Shown here in pieces: positions 18,646-27,582 of a stretch of DNA of 64,000 nucleotides. Both the position numbers and the translations under genes were made by a program. Below the pieces are notes generated by a model. That model ran no database searches and had not been told where the DNA came from. It worked only from the letters and a program-made list of their open reading frames with translations. This stretch comes from Desulfocucumis palustris (GTDB taxonomy: Bacteria; Bacillota; Desulfotomaculia; Desulfotomaculales; Desulfocucumaceae): NCBI RefSeq assembly GCF_002933875.1, contig NZ_BFAV01000119.1, positions 1 to 64,000 on the forward strand. The letters are read 5' to 3'. The stretch's first letter is position 1, and every line of letters starts with the position of its first letter.

Positions 18646-19346
18646 AGGTTGAGAATTTAACAATCGCCTACGGCAAGACAGAGGTCGTACACCACGTGTC
18701 CTTTGATGTAAAGAAAGGCTCGGTTGTAACCATAGCGGGAGCGAACGGAGCCGGAAAGAGTACGATACTAAATACCATTGTGGGTCTCCACCGGCCAAAG
18801 GAAGGGAGTATCCTGTATAAGGGCGAGGACATAGCCAGGAAAGCTCCGGATAAGCTCGTCTATAAAGGAATAAGGCTTGTCCCCGAAGGCAGGCAGATAT
18901 TCCCGGAGCATACTGTTGAAGAGAACATACTTCTCGGAGCGTATGTGGAAAAGGACGCAAAAAAGATACGTGACCGAATGGACGAAATGTATGACCGCTT
19001 CCCAAGACTTAAGGAAAGACGCAAGCAGATTGGAGGCACATTGTCGGGTGGAGAGCAGCAGATGCTTGCAATCGCAAGAGCGTTGATGACGGGACCCGAT
19101 CTTCTTATTCTTGACGAGCCGTCGCTGGGCCTTGCGCCGATAATAGTTAAGGATGTCTTCAAACTGTTGACGGAGATAAAACAGACGGGTGTAACAATAA
19201 TGCTGGTTGAACAGATGGTCGATAACGCGCTAAGCATTTCGGATTATGCATATGTTCTCGAGACCGGAAATATAGTATTTTCGGGTACCAAGGACGAAGT
19301 GAAGAACAGTGATGATATTGTAAAGGCCTATTTAGGTAATGTTTGA
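18639..19346 (+). CDS. livF: Branched-chain amino acid-type ABC ATPase LivF
   Basis: A 235-residue ATPase of the LivF type. It has Walker A GANGAGKST, the signature LSGGEQQMLAIARAL, Walker B LLILDEPSLGL and the family C-terminus SDYAYVLETGNIVFSGT. It pairs with the LivG half of the fused protein. ATG 18639 overlaps the stop of the fusion gene by 7 bp, indicating translational coupling. It is the last gene of the importer cluster and a terminator follows. Confidence 0.93.
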   Translation: MLKVENLTIAYGKTEVVHHVSFDVKKGSVVTIAGANGAGKSTILNTIVGLHRPKEGSILYKGEDIARKAPDKLVYKGIRLVPEGRQIFPEHTVEENILLGAYVEKDAKKIRDRMDEMYDRFPRLKERRKQIGGTLSGGEQQMLAIARALMTGPDLLILDEPSLGLAPIIVKDVFKLLTEIKQTGVTIMLVEQMVDNALSISDYAYVLETGNIVFSGTKDEVKNSDDIVKAYLGNV

Positions 19347-19362
19347 TTAAAGTCCCACGTGA

Positions 19363-19402
19363 GAAAATCTTCCTTGGAACAGTGGACAAGGAGGATTTTT
19401 TC
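19363..19402 (+). terminator. Terminator after livF
   Basis: GAAAATCTTCCTTG pairs with CAAGGAGGATTTTTTC around a ten-base loop, with one bulge. It starts 16 nt after the livF stop codon. Confidence 0.75.
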
Positions 19403-19439
19403 AACGTATTTGAAGGTATACATTGTTAATGCGAAAAAA

Positions 19440-19532
19440 TTTGAAATAAACCCGGACGAGGCAACCGCCGTTATTTTTATAATTGATTTAAGGAGCAAGG
19501 GATGGGGTTTCCTGAAGATTTCAAAGGAGCTT
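19440..19532 (+). pseudogene. Serine recombinase fragment
   Basis: About 31 codons read FEINPDEATAVIFIIDLRSK then GWGFLKISKEL. This matches the part of large serine recombinases that usually reads like INPEEAEIVRxIFxLYxxGxGxxxIAKEL at the start of the recombinase domain. No catalytic domain or complete frame is present, so it is a relic of a lost mobile element. Confidence 0.5.
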
Positions 19533-19584
19533 ACAGCAAGCTGCGGGCGTTCCTCGACAAAAAATTCTGTAAGGGTGACATTGG

Positions 19585-19609
19585 ACACAACAGAACCGTC
19601 CCCTTGTGT
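19585..19609. repeat. GGGGACGGTTCT motif, inverted copy
   Basis: ACACAA and TTGTGT flank AGAACCGTCCCC, the reverse complement of the core in the hairpin at 4667-4697. Confidence 0.55.
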
Positions 19610-19619
19610 TAGTTTTGTG

Positions 19620-20453
19620 TTAGTTGTATATTTTTTCGGCCAGTATACTGAGGGTCTTTGACATATGTAAAATCTCACTTACCGATGCCGAAATTTCCTC
19701 AACAGAGGCGGACTGTTCCTCGGATACGGCGGCAATTTGATATATCTGCTCACTCTGCTCACTGATAGAACTGGTGATTAACGAGATGGTGTCGGTGATT
19801 TCCTTTACTGAACCTGCAGTTTTATGGGCGAGTTTGCGTATTTCTTCTGCCACCACATTGAAGCCCCTGCCCTGATCCCCCGCTCTGGCGGCCTCAATGG
19901 CTGCGTTCAATCCCAAAAGATGGGTCTGGCTGGCAATATCCTTAATGAGCTTTAACAGTGCGTCTGTTTTCTTTACATTTTCGTTAATATTATTGGCCTG
20001 CCCGGATAAACTGGTGGCGGTGGCCGCCAGCTGCTGAGATCCTGCTGAAAGATTTGATACTGTCTCGCTGATGACCACAAGGGCGTCTTCAAGTTTTTCT
20101 GAATCTTTCTGCAATATATCATAGGTGGACGTCGGTTCAAAAACACCCAGCGTTCCTATCACTTCGCCCTTCATATCTATTATAGGCGCTATCATGGCCA
20201 TGTAGCCCACGCCGTATTGGGATTTTTCCTCCGGTATCTTTGTTGTTATCCTTTCGCCGCTTTTCAATACCTGTTCGGTTGTTGTGCCGGCCTTAACCGG
20301 GGCACCGGCCCTTGACTTGTGATCAAGCTCGGCGCCGGGCTCATAGAAAAGAAATTGTGAATGGTCGCTTAAGGCTACCGCTGCCTCGCTGCCTAGAAGA
20401 GTCTTGATGGCTTTTGCCATAACAATATAATCATCCCAGTCATGTTCAGACAT
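19620..20453 (-). CDS. Soluble methyl-accepting chemotaxis-like protein
   Basis: A 277-residue transducer without membrane segments. The N-terminal 110 residues form a cytoplasmic sensor domain ([20 protein letters not shown] through [19 protein letters not shown]) resembling a single-cache/PAS-type fold. It is followed by a short signalling domain whose tip reads [20 protein letters not shown]. The signalling coiled coil is much shorter than in the chemoreceptor at 2547-4103. Such proteins report cytoplasmic metabolites. ATG 20453 opens MSEHDWDDY. It is a single gene, on the same strand as the beta-oxidation operon but separated from it by a palindrome. Confidence 0.88.
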   Translation of the reverse strand: MSEHDWDDYIVMAKAIKTLLGSEAAVALSDHSQFLFYEPGAELDHKSRAGAPVKAGTTTEQVLKSGERITTKIPEEKSQYGVGYMAMIAPIIDMKGEVIGTLGVFEPTSTYDILQKDSEKLEDALVVISETVSNLSAGSQQLAATATSLSGQANNINENVKKTDALLKLIKDIASQTHLLGLNAAIEAARAGDQGRGFNVVAEEIRKLAHKTAGSVKEITDTISLITSSISEQSEQIYQIAAVSEEQSASVEEISASVSEILHMSKTLSILAEKIYN

Positions 20454-20514
20454 TTATTCCGCTCCTATCTGAAGTAATATATGATAATTAAAAAATTCCT
20501 TGTTTTTTCTTTAA

Positions 20515-20556
20515 GCCTATCCCAAATTGGACTGCACGGTCCAATTTGGAATAGGC
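20515..20556. promoter_or_regulatory. 42-bp near-perfect palindrome
   Basis: GCCTATCCCAAATTGGAC and GTCCAATTTGGAATAGGC are inverted repeats with one mismatch around TGCACG. There is no T-tract on the operon side, so it could be a 3'-end stabilising hairpin of the beta-oxidation operon, an operator for the downstream chemoreceptor gene, or both. Confidence 0.6.
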
Positions 20557-20590
20557 ATAGTTGCGGAGTGCGGTGTTTTGAAGTTCATAT

Positions 20591-21721
20591 TTAACTCAAT
20601 AGTCTGCCTGCAATTACCATCCTTTGTACCTGCTGAGTGCCTTCATAGATTTGAAGTATCTTAGCATCCCTCATCAGCTTTTCAACCGGATAATCCCTCA
20701 TGTACCCATAACCGCCGTGAATTTGAACGGCATCCACCGTTACTTCCATAGCTATATCAGCCGCATATAGCTTGCACATAGCACCAAATTTAGGGTCTAC
20801 CCTCTTAGCATCTATCTCTGAGGCGGCCAGCAGCACCAAACTTCGAGCTGCTTCTACCTTTGTAGCCATATCCGCGAGCATAAAAGCAATCCCTTGATGT
20901 TGACCAATAGGCTTCCCAAACTGGGCTCTAACCTTCGCGTATTCAATGGACTCTTCAAGGGCCCTGCGCGCCACGCCGACTGCCGCCGCCCCTATACTCA
21001 TCCTTGTGCGATCCAGGGTCTGCATGGCAATTTTAAATCCATCCCCCTCTTGTCCCAGTAGATCCTCAGCCGGGACTCTCACATCTTCAAAAATCACTTC
21101 TGCTATGTGGGAAGCCCTATCTCCCAGTTTATCTTCCACTTTTCCCATGGAGACACCGGGATTGTCCCCGGATACCAGAAAGGCGCTGATCTTTTTGGTC
21201 CCTTTAATTTTAGCAAAAACTGTGTACATGCTTGCTATACCGCCATGGGTTATAAAACACTTTGTACCATTAATAATATATTCATCACCGACTTTTTCCG
21301 CTTGGGTTACCATGGATTTTGCATCTGAGCCGGCACCGGGTTCTGTGAGACAAAAGGCCGCCAAAATGGGTTTTTGGGCAAATTGCGGCAGCCACCTGTC
21401 TTGCTGTTCCTCTGTACCTGCAATCAGGATTGGCGTAAGTGCCAGGGTATTTCCATCCCATGCTCCGCTGATTCCCAAGCACCCGTAAGCCAGTTCTTCA
21501 ATTAGGATGGCTTCAGTAACATGGTCCAGTTCCAAGCCGTTGTACTTTGAGGGCAGATTAAAATTCCACAATCCAATCTCAAACGCTTTATGAATGATGG
21601 GCCAGGGCATTTCATTTTTTTGGTCGTATTCTGCCGCAACGGGAATAATCTCGTTTTTAGTAAATTTCCGAACCAAAGCCTGTAAATCTTTTTGTTCTTC
21701 GGTAAGTTCAAAGCTTATCAT
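20591..21721 (-). CDS. Acyl-CoA dehydrogenase
   Basis: A 376-residue acyl-CoA dehydrogenase of normal length. It has AAFCLTEPGAGSDAKSM and INGTKCFITHGG, then GGYGYMRDYPVEKLMRDAKI and IYEGTQQVQR, where the Glu of YEGT is the expected catalytic base. ATG 21721 follows GGAGGTG by five bases; the longer frame upstream has no such site. It is the last gene of the minus-strand beta-oxidation operon, 44 bp after the thiolase. The sequence alone does not distinguish short-chain from other acyl-CoA specificity. Confidence 0.94.
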   Translation of the reverse strand: MISFELTEEQKDLQALVRKFTKNEIIPVAAEYDQKNEMPWPIIHKAFEIGLWNFNLPSKYNGLELDHVTEAILIEELAYGCLGISGAWDGNTLALTPILIAGTEEQQDRWLPQFAQKPILAAFCLTEPGAGSDAKSMVTQAEKVGDEYIINGTKCFITHGGIASMYTVFAKIKGTKKISAFLVSGDNPGVSMGKVEDKLGDRASHIAEVIFEDVRVPAEDLLGQEGDGFKIAMQTLDRTRMSIGAAAVGVARRALEESIEYAKVRAQFGKPIGQHQGIAFMLADMATKVEAARSLVLLAASEIDAKRVDPKFGAMCKLYAADIAMEVTVDAVQIHGGYGYMRDYPVEKLMRDAKILQIYEGTQQVQRMVIAGRLLS

Positions 21722-21765
21722 AAATACACCTCCAAAAACTAGCCATAATACTGCCAAGAGGGGCC

Positions 21766-23073
21766 TTATTCAACCCAGATTATTGCTCCCGCGCCCTGGG
21801 TTAAACCGCCGCATATGGCACACGCCGCAAAACCTCCACCATTCTCTCTTAGATTGTAGGCTGCCGTCATCATGATTCGGGCTCCGCTTGCGGTGTTGGG
21901 ATGACCAATCGCAATTGCGCTGCCGTTAACATTTAATTTATTCTTTAAATCCTGATATTTCCGGGCATCATTATCCAAAATCGGCTTTTCAGATGCCTCT
22001 TTTACCATATCCTTATAATCACCGCTTAAGAATCTGTGGTTGGACAGAAGTTTGCAGGAAACCAGGGGAACACAGGCAAAAGCTTCATTAATCTCAAGGT
22101 ATTTCAGAGCATCGATTGTCAGCTTTGATTCATCTAAACATTTCTTAATTGCAAATGCGGGGGATACGGGCATAATTCTCGGCTGCAAGGCAATGGCTGC
22201 AACAGATACCAAGGTATAGATTATTTCCAGCCCTAGTTCTTCAGCATATTCCCTGGTCGTGAAAATTTGGGCAGCGGCACCATCATTCATTCCCGGGGCA
22301 TTACCCGCGGTGCAGGTGGGATTACCAAAGATAGGTTTTAACTTCGCAAGTGCTTCCGGAGTGATATCTGAGCGATATTGTTCGTCTTTGTCCAGCATTA
22401 GATTAGAAATAACCTTGCCCTTTTTATCTGTTTTGATTATTTCAAGCGGGGTCATTTCCTTTTGAAAGAAACCTCGCTCCCAGGCCGCACCATATTTCCG
22501 ATGGCTTTCATAAGCTAATTCATCTTGTTCTTCCCTTGATACACCATATTCTATGGCAACATGGCCGGAATCAACCGCAACCGGCGCATAATCCTTGTAG
22601 CCCAGGGGAATGATTGGGTCTTCAACCATAAAAGAACTGTGCTTCTTGCCTTCCCAGCGAATACCGCGAAGTAAAAACGGCACAGTGCTAAAACTGGTGG
22701 AACCACCCGTCATTACTACTTTAGCCTCGCCTAATTTAATACTTCTTGCTCCATATTTCACAGTGGTCAATGCCGAAGTACAGGCCTGGTCAAAGGTTAT
22801 GGAAGGTGTTTCAGGCGAAATTCCGGCTTTGAGCATGGTTTGCCGCGCTACTACCGGAGTAAACGGATCTTTGCAGTTTGTGGTGTCACCGTTTCCCCAC
22901 CAAACTTCATCAATTAAGTTGGGCTCCAACTCAATTTTCTCCATTGAATTCTTCATCGCAATTGCACCTAATTGGTAAATATCAATATCTCTCATACTCC
23001 CGCCGAAACGACCGAAGGGCGTTCTGACTGCGCTTACGCAAACAATGTCATCTTTACTTGACTTAAAACTCAT
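21766..23073 (-). CDS. Thiolase family protein with an insertion
   Basis: A 435-residue thiolase, about 40 residues longer than usual. The nucleophile lies in FDQACTSALTTV, the histidine motif is AIAIGHPNTASGARI and the final cysteine AICGGLTQGAG. The extra residues lie between NEAFACVP and NVNGSAIAIGHP (includes YKDMVKEASEKPILDNDARK), near the substrate entrance. It would cleave the 3-oxoacyl-CoA made by the dehydrogenase encoded upstream. ATG 23073 is eight bases after GGAG; GTG 23082 is an alternative. The insertion may reflect an unusual acyl substrate. Confidence 0.9.
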   Translation of the reverse strand: MSFKSSKDDIVCVSAVRTPFGRFGGSMRDIDIYQLGAIAMKNSMEKIELEPNLIDEVWWGNGDTTNCKDPFTPVVARQTMLKAGISPETPSITFDQACTSALTTVKYGARSIKLGEAKVVMTGGSTSFSTVPFLLRGIRWEGKKHSSFMVEDPIIPLGYKDYAPVAVDSGHVAIEYGVSREEQDELAYESHRKYGAAWERGFFQKEMTPLEIIKTDKKGKVISNLMLDKDEQYRSDITPEALAKLKPIFGNPTCTAGNAPGMNDGAAAQIFTTREYAEELGLEIIYTLVSVAAIALQPRIMPVSPAFAIKKCLDESKLTIDALKYLEINEAFACVPLVSCKLLSNHRFLSGDYKDMVKEASEKPILDNDARKYQDLKNKLNVNGSAIAIGHPNTASGARIMMTAAYNLRENGGGFAACAICGGLTQGAGAIIWVE

Positions 23074-23126
23074 CTTCTTCACTCCTCAGATTTTGTTTAA
23101 AGCTTATCCGCAAGGTTATAACCGGT

Positions 23127-23972
23127 TTAATACTTATAGAAACCTCTGCCGGTCTTTCGGCCCAAGTCACCGCCTCTGACCATCTGTTGGAGCAGCGGCG
23201 CGGGAGTGTATTTATCCCCGAAGTCTCCTCTCATGGTTTCCAGTCCGTTAAGGACTATATCCGCCCCTACCAGATCGATTAAGGCCAGCGGTCCTATCGG
23301 AAAGTTGCAGCAGAGCTTCATGGCTTTATCGATTTCCTCAGGATCGTTTCCATCCATCACGCACTTGACCGCCTCATTAAGCATGGCGTCCAGGACCCGG
23401 CTGACGATAAACCCCGCATAGTCCACGGCTATGGCCGTTTCTTTGCCCAGGGACTTAACAAAATCCAAGCTGATCCGCAGGGTTTCGTCGGAAGTATGAC
23501 GGCCGCGAATCAATTCCACTCCCTTCATTAAGGGAACCGGATTCATAAAGTGTATTCCCACGAATCTGTCAAGCCGTCCGGTTCCAGCGGCTATGGCCGC
23601 AATGGGGAGGGTGGATGTGTTGGAGCCAAAAATGGCCTGTTGGGGAGCTGTTTGATCTATCCTCTTGAAAACATCCTGTTTCAGAGCAAGGTTTTCAAAA
23701 ACCGCTTCAATCACCAGGTCAGCATCCCGGACAGCTTCGGCCAGGTCAGTGGTGGTTTTTATCCGGCCCAGAATCACATCCCTGGACTCAGCCGCAAGCC
23801 TACCCTTTTCCACACTCTTATCCAGCGACTTGGTAATGGCTTTCAGGGCCTTTTCCAGCCCATTTTCCGATATGTCATTTAAACTAACCTGGTAACCCGC
23901 CTGGGCTGACACCTGGGCAATTCCCAGGCCCATTGCGCCCGCGCCGATTACTGCCACATTTTTAATTTCCAT
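23127..23972 (-). CDS. 3-Hydroxyacyl-CoA (3-hydroxybutyryl-CoA) dehydrogenase
   Basis: A 281-residue NAD-dependent enzyme, paralogous to the one at 9061-9909. It has the Rossmann motif GAGAMGLGIAQVSAQAG, the catalytic-region stretches SNTSTLPIAAIAA and GIHFMNPVPLMKGVEL, and the C-terminal signature DYAGFIVSRVLDAMLNEA. ATG 23972 follows AAAGGGG. It lies between the hydratase and thiolase genes of the operon, as expected for consecutive beta-oxidation steps. Confidence 0.94.
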   Translation of the reverse strand: MEIKNVAVIGAGAMGLGIAQVSAQAGYQVSLNDISENGLEKALKAITKSLDKSVEKGRLAAESRDVILGRIKTTTDLAEAVRDADLVIEAVFENLALKQDVFKRIDQTAPQQAIFGSNTSTLPIAAIAAGTGRLDRFVGIHFMNPVPLMKGVELIRGRHTSDETLRISLDFVKSLGKETAIAVDYAGFIVSRVLDAMLNEAVKCVMDGNDPEEIDKAMKLCCNFPIGPLALIDLVGADIVLNGLETMRGDFGDKYTPAPLLQQMVRGGDLGRKTGRGFYKY

Positions 23973-24018
23973 TTAGCTAAGCACCCCTTTATCATCGTCA
24001 TTTATCCAGACCGGAAGT

Positions 24019-24810
24019 TTACCTTCCCATAAATTTTGGTTTCCTTTTTTCTGCAAAGGCAGCCATACCCTCTTTTTGATCATACGTTGAGAAGCAAGCC
24101 GCGAAACACTCGATTTCATAATCCAACCCGCTATTAAGATCCAAACTGACACTCTGGTTCAGTGCCGCCTTAGCCATATTCAGGGCGAACCCACTCTTCT
24201 CAACGAGACTGCCGGCCAGCTTTTTGGCTTCACTTAGCAGTAAATCCGCCGCTACCACCTTGTTAACCAGGCCTATGTCCAGGGCTTCCCGGGCGTCAAT
24301 GATTTTTCCGGTTAAAACCAGCTCTTTGGCTTTTGCCAAACCCACCAGATTCGTCAGACGCTGAGTCCCTCCGCCACCGGGTATGATACCCAGGTTGATT
24401 TCCGGTTGACCGAACCTGGCATTCTCAGCGGCAATCCGGAAGTCACAGCACATGGCTACCTCGCAGCCGCCACCCAGGGCAAAGCCGTTAACCGCCGCTA
24501 TCACCGGTTTGCTGAGCGAGGCTATCTTATCCTGGGCTGCTTTTACAGCCAGGGCCAGTTGACGCGCCTCAAGGGTGGTCATCTTCTGCATCTGGCTTAT
24601 GTCTGCCCCGGCAGCAAAGGATTTTTTACCGCTGCCGGTTAAAATCACTGCCTGAACCCTGTGGTCTGCTTCCAGTTCAGCAAAGATTCTGCCAAGTTCC
24701 TTAAAAACTTGTCCGTTAAGGGCATTCATAACTTCAGCCCGGTTAATTACTACAATCGCCACGCCTTCCTCTTTCTCACAGAGAAGGGATGTATATCCCT
24801 GATTTTCCAT
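24019..24810 (-). CDS. Enoyl-CoA hydratase (canonical crotonase)
   Basis: A 263-residue crotonase with both catalytic glutamates: GGGCEVAMCCDFRIA and FGQPEINLGIIPGGGGTQRL. The oxyanion-hole stretch is KSFAAGADISQM. It hydrates trans-2-enoyl-CoA to 3-hydroxyacyl-CoA. ATG 24810 follows GGTGGTG. It is the third gene of the operon. It differs from the crotonase at 1502-2329 in keeping every canonical active-site residue. Confidence 0.95.
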   Translation of the reverse strand: MENQGYTSLLCEKEEGVAIVVINRAEVMNALNGQVFKELGRIFAELEADHRVQAVILTGSGKKSFAAGADISQMQKMTTLEARQLALAVKAAQDKIASLSKPVIAAVNGFALGGGCEVAMCCDFRIAAENARFGQPEINLGIIPGGGGTQRLTNLVGLAKAKELVLTGKIIDAREALDIGLVNKVVAADLLLSEAKKLAGSLVEKSGFALNMAKAALNQSVSLDLNSGLDYEIECFAACFSTYDQKEGMAAFAEKRKPKFMGR

Positions 24811-24969
24811 CTATATCACCACCTGTTCCTTTATATCCCGGTGAGCTTGCTCAGCTCCCTGAACCGAACCGGAATTAAACCTCGCACTGATAGGGCTAAG
24901 CCCAAAAGGAATGACCCTATGAGCCAAGCCCTCAAACCATGTCATTATTAATTGCATTACCCAGCTGGC

Positions 24970-26229
24970 TTAGTCAACTATAATCGTGTCTCTGGTTTCT
25001 TTCATAAAGTATCCGAATATTGCGCCTACCGCATAAATCACGGATACTAACCCCAAGGCTAAGCCCAGGCTGTATTTGCTGGCAATACCACCCATCAAAA
25101 AGGGAGCTAAGGCTGACATCATTCTGCCGCTGGCATAGGCAAAGGCGGTTCCGATTCCACGCACACCGGTTGGAAATTGTTCAGAAACAAAGGCCGCCAG
25201 TGGTCCCCAATAGCCGTAAGTTATGAAGCCAAATACCCCTGCCATCCACAATATAGCCGTTGGGCTGCTTAAATTGATCCAGATCAGCATAACAGCCGCC
25301 GAGGCCAGGGATCCAAAGATAAAATTTGCTCGACGTCCGAGTTTATCTGCCAGAAATCCATAAAAATAATACCCTATAAAGCCTCCCACATTTAAAATCA
25401 TCAAATAACCGCTCATGTTTTTTACATTTAGGCCCCGTTCCGCCGAAAGGTAGGCTGGAATCCACGATCCCGCCCCCCAGTAGGAAACCAGGCAGCTTGC
25501 GCAAAGTCCAAAAGCCAATAATGTGGTTTTCAGGTTGGCTCCTTTGAAAAGATCAGTCCAGGTTGCTGCCTTAACATCCGTTTTGGAGACGGATTCTTTG
25601 CCTTCGGTTTTGTTGATTTTTGCTTTTAACCAGGCCGGTGATTCCGGAACAAGTACAGCTATATATACTGCCGCAATCAAAGAAAGGATTCCTGAAAAGA
25701 AAAGAACCTGCCAACCATAGGTTGGAACCAAATAGGCATTTACTCCAAGAGCCAAAGCGTAGCCCAGGGGCCAGCCGCTCTGCACCGCCGAGGTAGCACG
25801 GGCCCTTTGCTCAGGAGGGAAGAATTCACTTATTAACGCCGCGCCAATAACCCATTCTCCCCCCAGCCCTATACCGGCTATAAATCTTAAGATTATTAAT
25901 TGCATATAATCTGTGGCAAATCCACAGAAGAAGGTAAAAACACCAAACCAGACAAGGCACAATATCAGCATCCTCTTGCGGCCAAACTTATCGATCATTG
26001 GTCCCCAAAGATAACCGCTTAAGGCCGCGCCAAAGATGGTGGCTGTACTTATTAACCCCGCACTGGCCAAACTAATGCCCCATGTTTTTACCAGCAAAGG
26101 AATCACCAGGGCCAAAACCATAAAGTCCTGAGCATCAAAAATATAACCCAATACGGCACCGATCAAGGCCTTATACTTATTCTTATGAGGATCAGCTATT
26201 ATTTTTTGGTTATATGATAACTCCGCCAT
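24970..26229 (-). CDS. Major facilitator superfamily carrier (carboxylate or aromatic-acid type)
   Basis: A 419-residue protein with about 12 membrane segments in two halves. The loop 2-3 motif is GPMIDKFGRKRMLI and the second half has GFLADKLGRRANFI. The N-terminal DAQDFMVLALVIPLL resembles the acidic motif of the aromatic acid:proton symporter group and related sugar-porter-like carriers. It is second in the beta-oxidation operon and so probably imports the acid that is degraded. Substrate identity is inferred from position only. Confidence 0.87.
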   Translation of the reverse strand: MAELSYNQKIIADPHKNKYKALIGAVLGYIFDAQDFMVLALVIPLLVKTWGISLASAGLISTATIFGAALSGYLWGPMIDKFGRKRMLILCLVWFGVFTFFCGFATDYMQLIILRFIAGIGLGGEWVIGAALISEFFPPEQRARATSAVQSGWPLGYALALGVNAYLVPTYGWQVLFFSGILSLIAAVYIAVLVPESPAWLKAKINKTEGKESVSKTDVKAATWTDLFKGANLKTTLLAFGLCASCLVSYWGAGSWIPAYLSAERGLNVKNMSGYLMILNVGGFIGYYFYGFLADKLGRRANFIFGSLASAAVMLIWINLSSPTAILWMAGVFGFITYGYWGPLAAFVSEQFPTGVRGIGTAFAYASGRMMSALAPFLMGGIASKYSLGLALGLVSVIYAVGAIFGYFMKETRDTIIVD

Positions 26230-26324
26230 CTCATTTCCTCCCCAAGTTCATTCTTAATCTCTCTTGAATCGCCCCAACACAAATTTCTTCACTGCGAAAT
26301 AAAGCCCAATGTATAAAGCGAGGA

Positions 26325-26468
26325 TCAGTATCTGTTCCAATCCTTCCATGATTCCTTCAGCCTCCTTAATCCAAATGAAGCCGGTCCGTTGGCAATACCT
26401 TTCCCCAGGCCCATCGCTCCACCATTTATGATGGCTACCTTACCGTCCAATCTTAGGTCGTAATTCAT
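26325..26468 (-). pseudogene. SDR N-terminal relic
   Basis: The frame opens MNYDLRLDGKVAIINGGAMG and LGKGIA, the start of a short-chain dehydrogenase with its cofactor loop, then turns into unrelated sequence and stops after 47 codons. The catalytic part is absent. It lies between the intact SDR gene and the carrier gene of the operon. Confidence 0.65.
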
Positions 26469-26487
26469 TTTCTCAAGGGCTCCTGGA

Positions 26488-27267
26488 TCAAACAGCCAAT
26501 AATCCACCGTCAATACTTAGGGTAATTCCAGTGCAATAACTTGATCCCGGAGAAGCAAGGAATAAGACTCCGGTCTTTAATTCATCATCACTGCCCAGAC
26601 GGTGCATAGGAATTAAGTGTTTAGAAATCTCTTCATGGAGCTCTTTGTTTTTGTCACTTAATTGAGATGGGAACCAGCCCGGAGCTATGGCATTTACGGT
26701 TATGTTGTATTTAGCCCATTTGACAGCTAAATCCCTGGTTAAACCGAGCAGGGCGGCCTTACTCACCGGATAAGGCACGGCATCCATATATTCAGCGTAG
26801 GTTCCCACAAAGGCTAAGTACGAAGCTATGTTGATAATCCGCCCGTAGTTCTGTTTGGACATGATTTGGCCGGCTTTTTGGGCCATCAGCCAAGCACCGG
26901 TCAAATTAGTTTCAATAACCTTATTCCAGCCATTTAGTGGTAGTTCAAAGGTTGGAGCACCCCAGGTAGTCCCCGAATTGTTAATAAGAATTTCAACCCT
27001 GCCAAACTCTTTCATGACCAGATCATATAGAGCATCGATCATTTGGGACTTTCTTAAATCCAGGGCAACGGGAAGCACGCGTACTCTCAGTTCCTCCGCC
27101 ATCTGCCTGGCAACCTCCTGGCAACGCTCTAAATTTCGAGCTGCAATGACCAAATCAGCCCCGGCTTCTCCCAGGGCGTAGGCCATCTGCCTGCCGATTC
27201 CTGTTGCTCCTCCGGTCACGATGGCCACCTGGCCGGTTAGGTCCAATAATTCCCTAATATGTCTCAC
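26488..27267 (-). CDS. Short-chain dehydrogenase/reductase (gluconate 5-dehydrogenase-like)
   Basis: A 259-residue classical SDR. It has the cofactor motif TGGATGIG, INNSGTTWG, and the catalytic stretch NIASYLAF followed by YPVSK. The C-terminus reads GSSYCTGITLSIDGG. The start is taken as GTG 27267, preceded by AAAGGG, giving RHIRELLDLTGQVAIVTGG; a longer open frame exists upstream but has no ribosome site. It is the first gene after the sigma-54 promoter. Its role in the pathway is unclear, because the operon already encodes a 3-hydroxyacyl-CoA dehydrogenase. It may act on a hydroxylated or cyclic substrate. Confidence 0.88.
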   Translation of the reverse strand: MRHIRELLDLTGQVAIVTGGATGIGRQMAYALGEAGADLVIAARNLERCQEVARQMAEELRVRVLPVALDLRKSQMIDALYDLVMKEFGRVEILINNSGTTWGAPTFELPLNGWNKVIETNLTGAWLMAQKAGQIMSKQNYGRIINIASYLAFVGTYAEYMDAVPYPVSKAALLGLTRDLAVKWAKYNITVNAIAPGWFPSQLSDKNKELHEEISKHLIPMHRLGSDDELKTGVLFLASPGSSYCTGITLSIDGGLLAV

Positions 27268-27427
27268 GTAATTTTCCCTTTCTGTAATTTGTTTAAGGCA
27301 TGGATTTGATAGAGCCCTTACCCTGTGATACGGCTTAAAGATTTGCAGCACGCTCCTCAATGCCAGTTCATTTCATCGAACTCCCTTCCGGCCAAGTTAA
27401 TTGGAATATTCGGATATTTCTTATTAT

Positions 27428-27444
27428 TGCAATCTTTGTGCCAA
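27428..27444 (-). promoter_or_regulatory. Sigma-54 (-24/-12) promoter of the beta-oxidation operon
   Basis: On the minus strand the sequence is TTGGCACAAAGATTGCA, which fits TGGCAC-N5-TTGCA exactly. GG at 27442-27441 and GC at 27430-27429 are 10 nt apart. Transcription would begin near 27416, leaving a leader of about 150 nt before the SDR gene. The activator gene is divergent and 139 bp away on the other side. Confidence 0.88.
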
Positions 27445-27582
27445 AGTTAATTTGCATTTAATTTAAAGGGGGCTATAAAAACATGGCCACAAAAAGAGTC
27501 TTACTTTATGAAAGATTCAGATTTATTGTATAATAGGTATAATTCATAAATTATTCAGGATCGCTGGATTGGAGGAAGTGCT

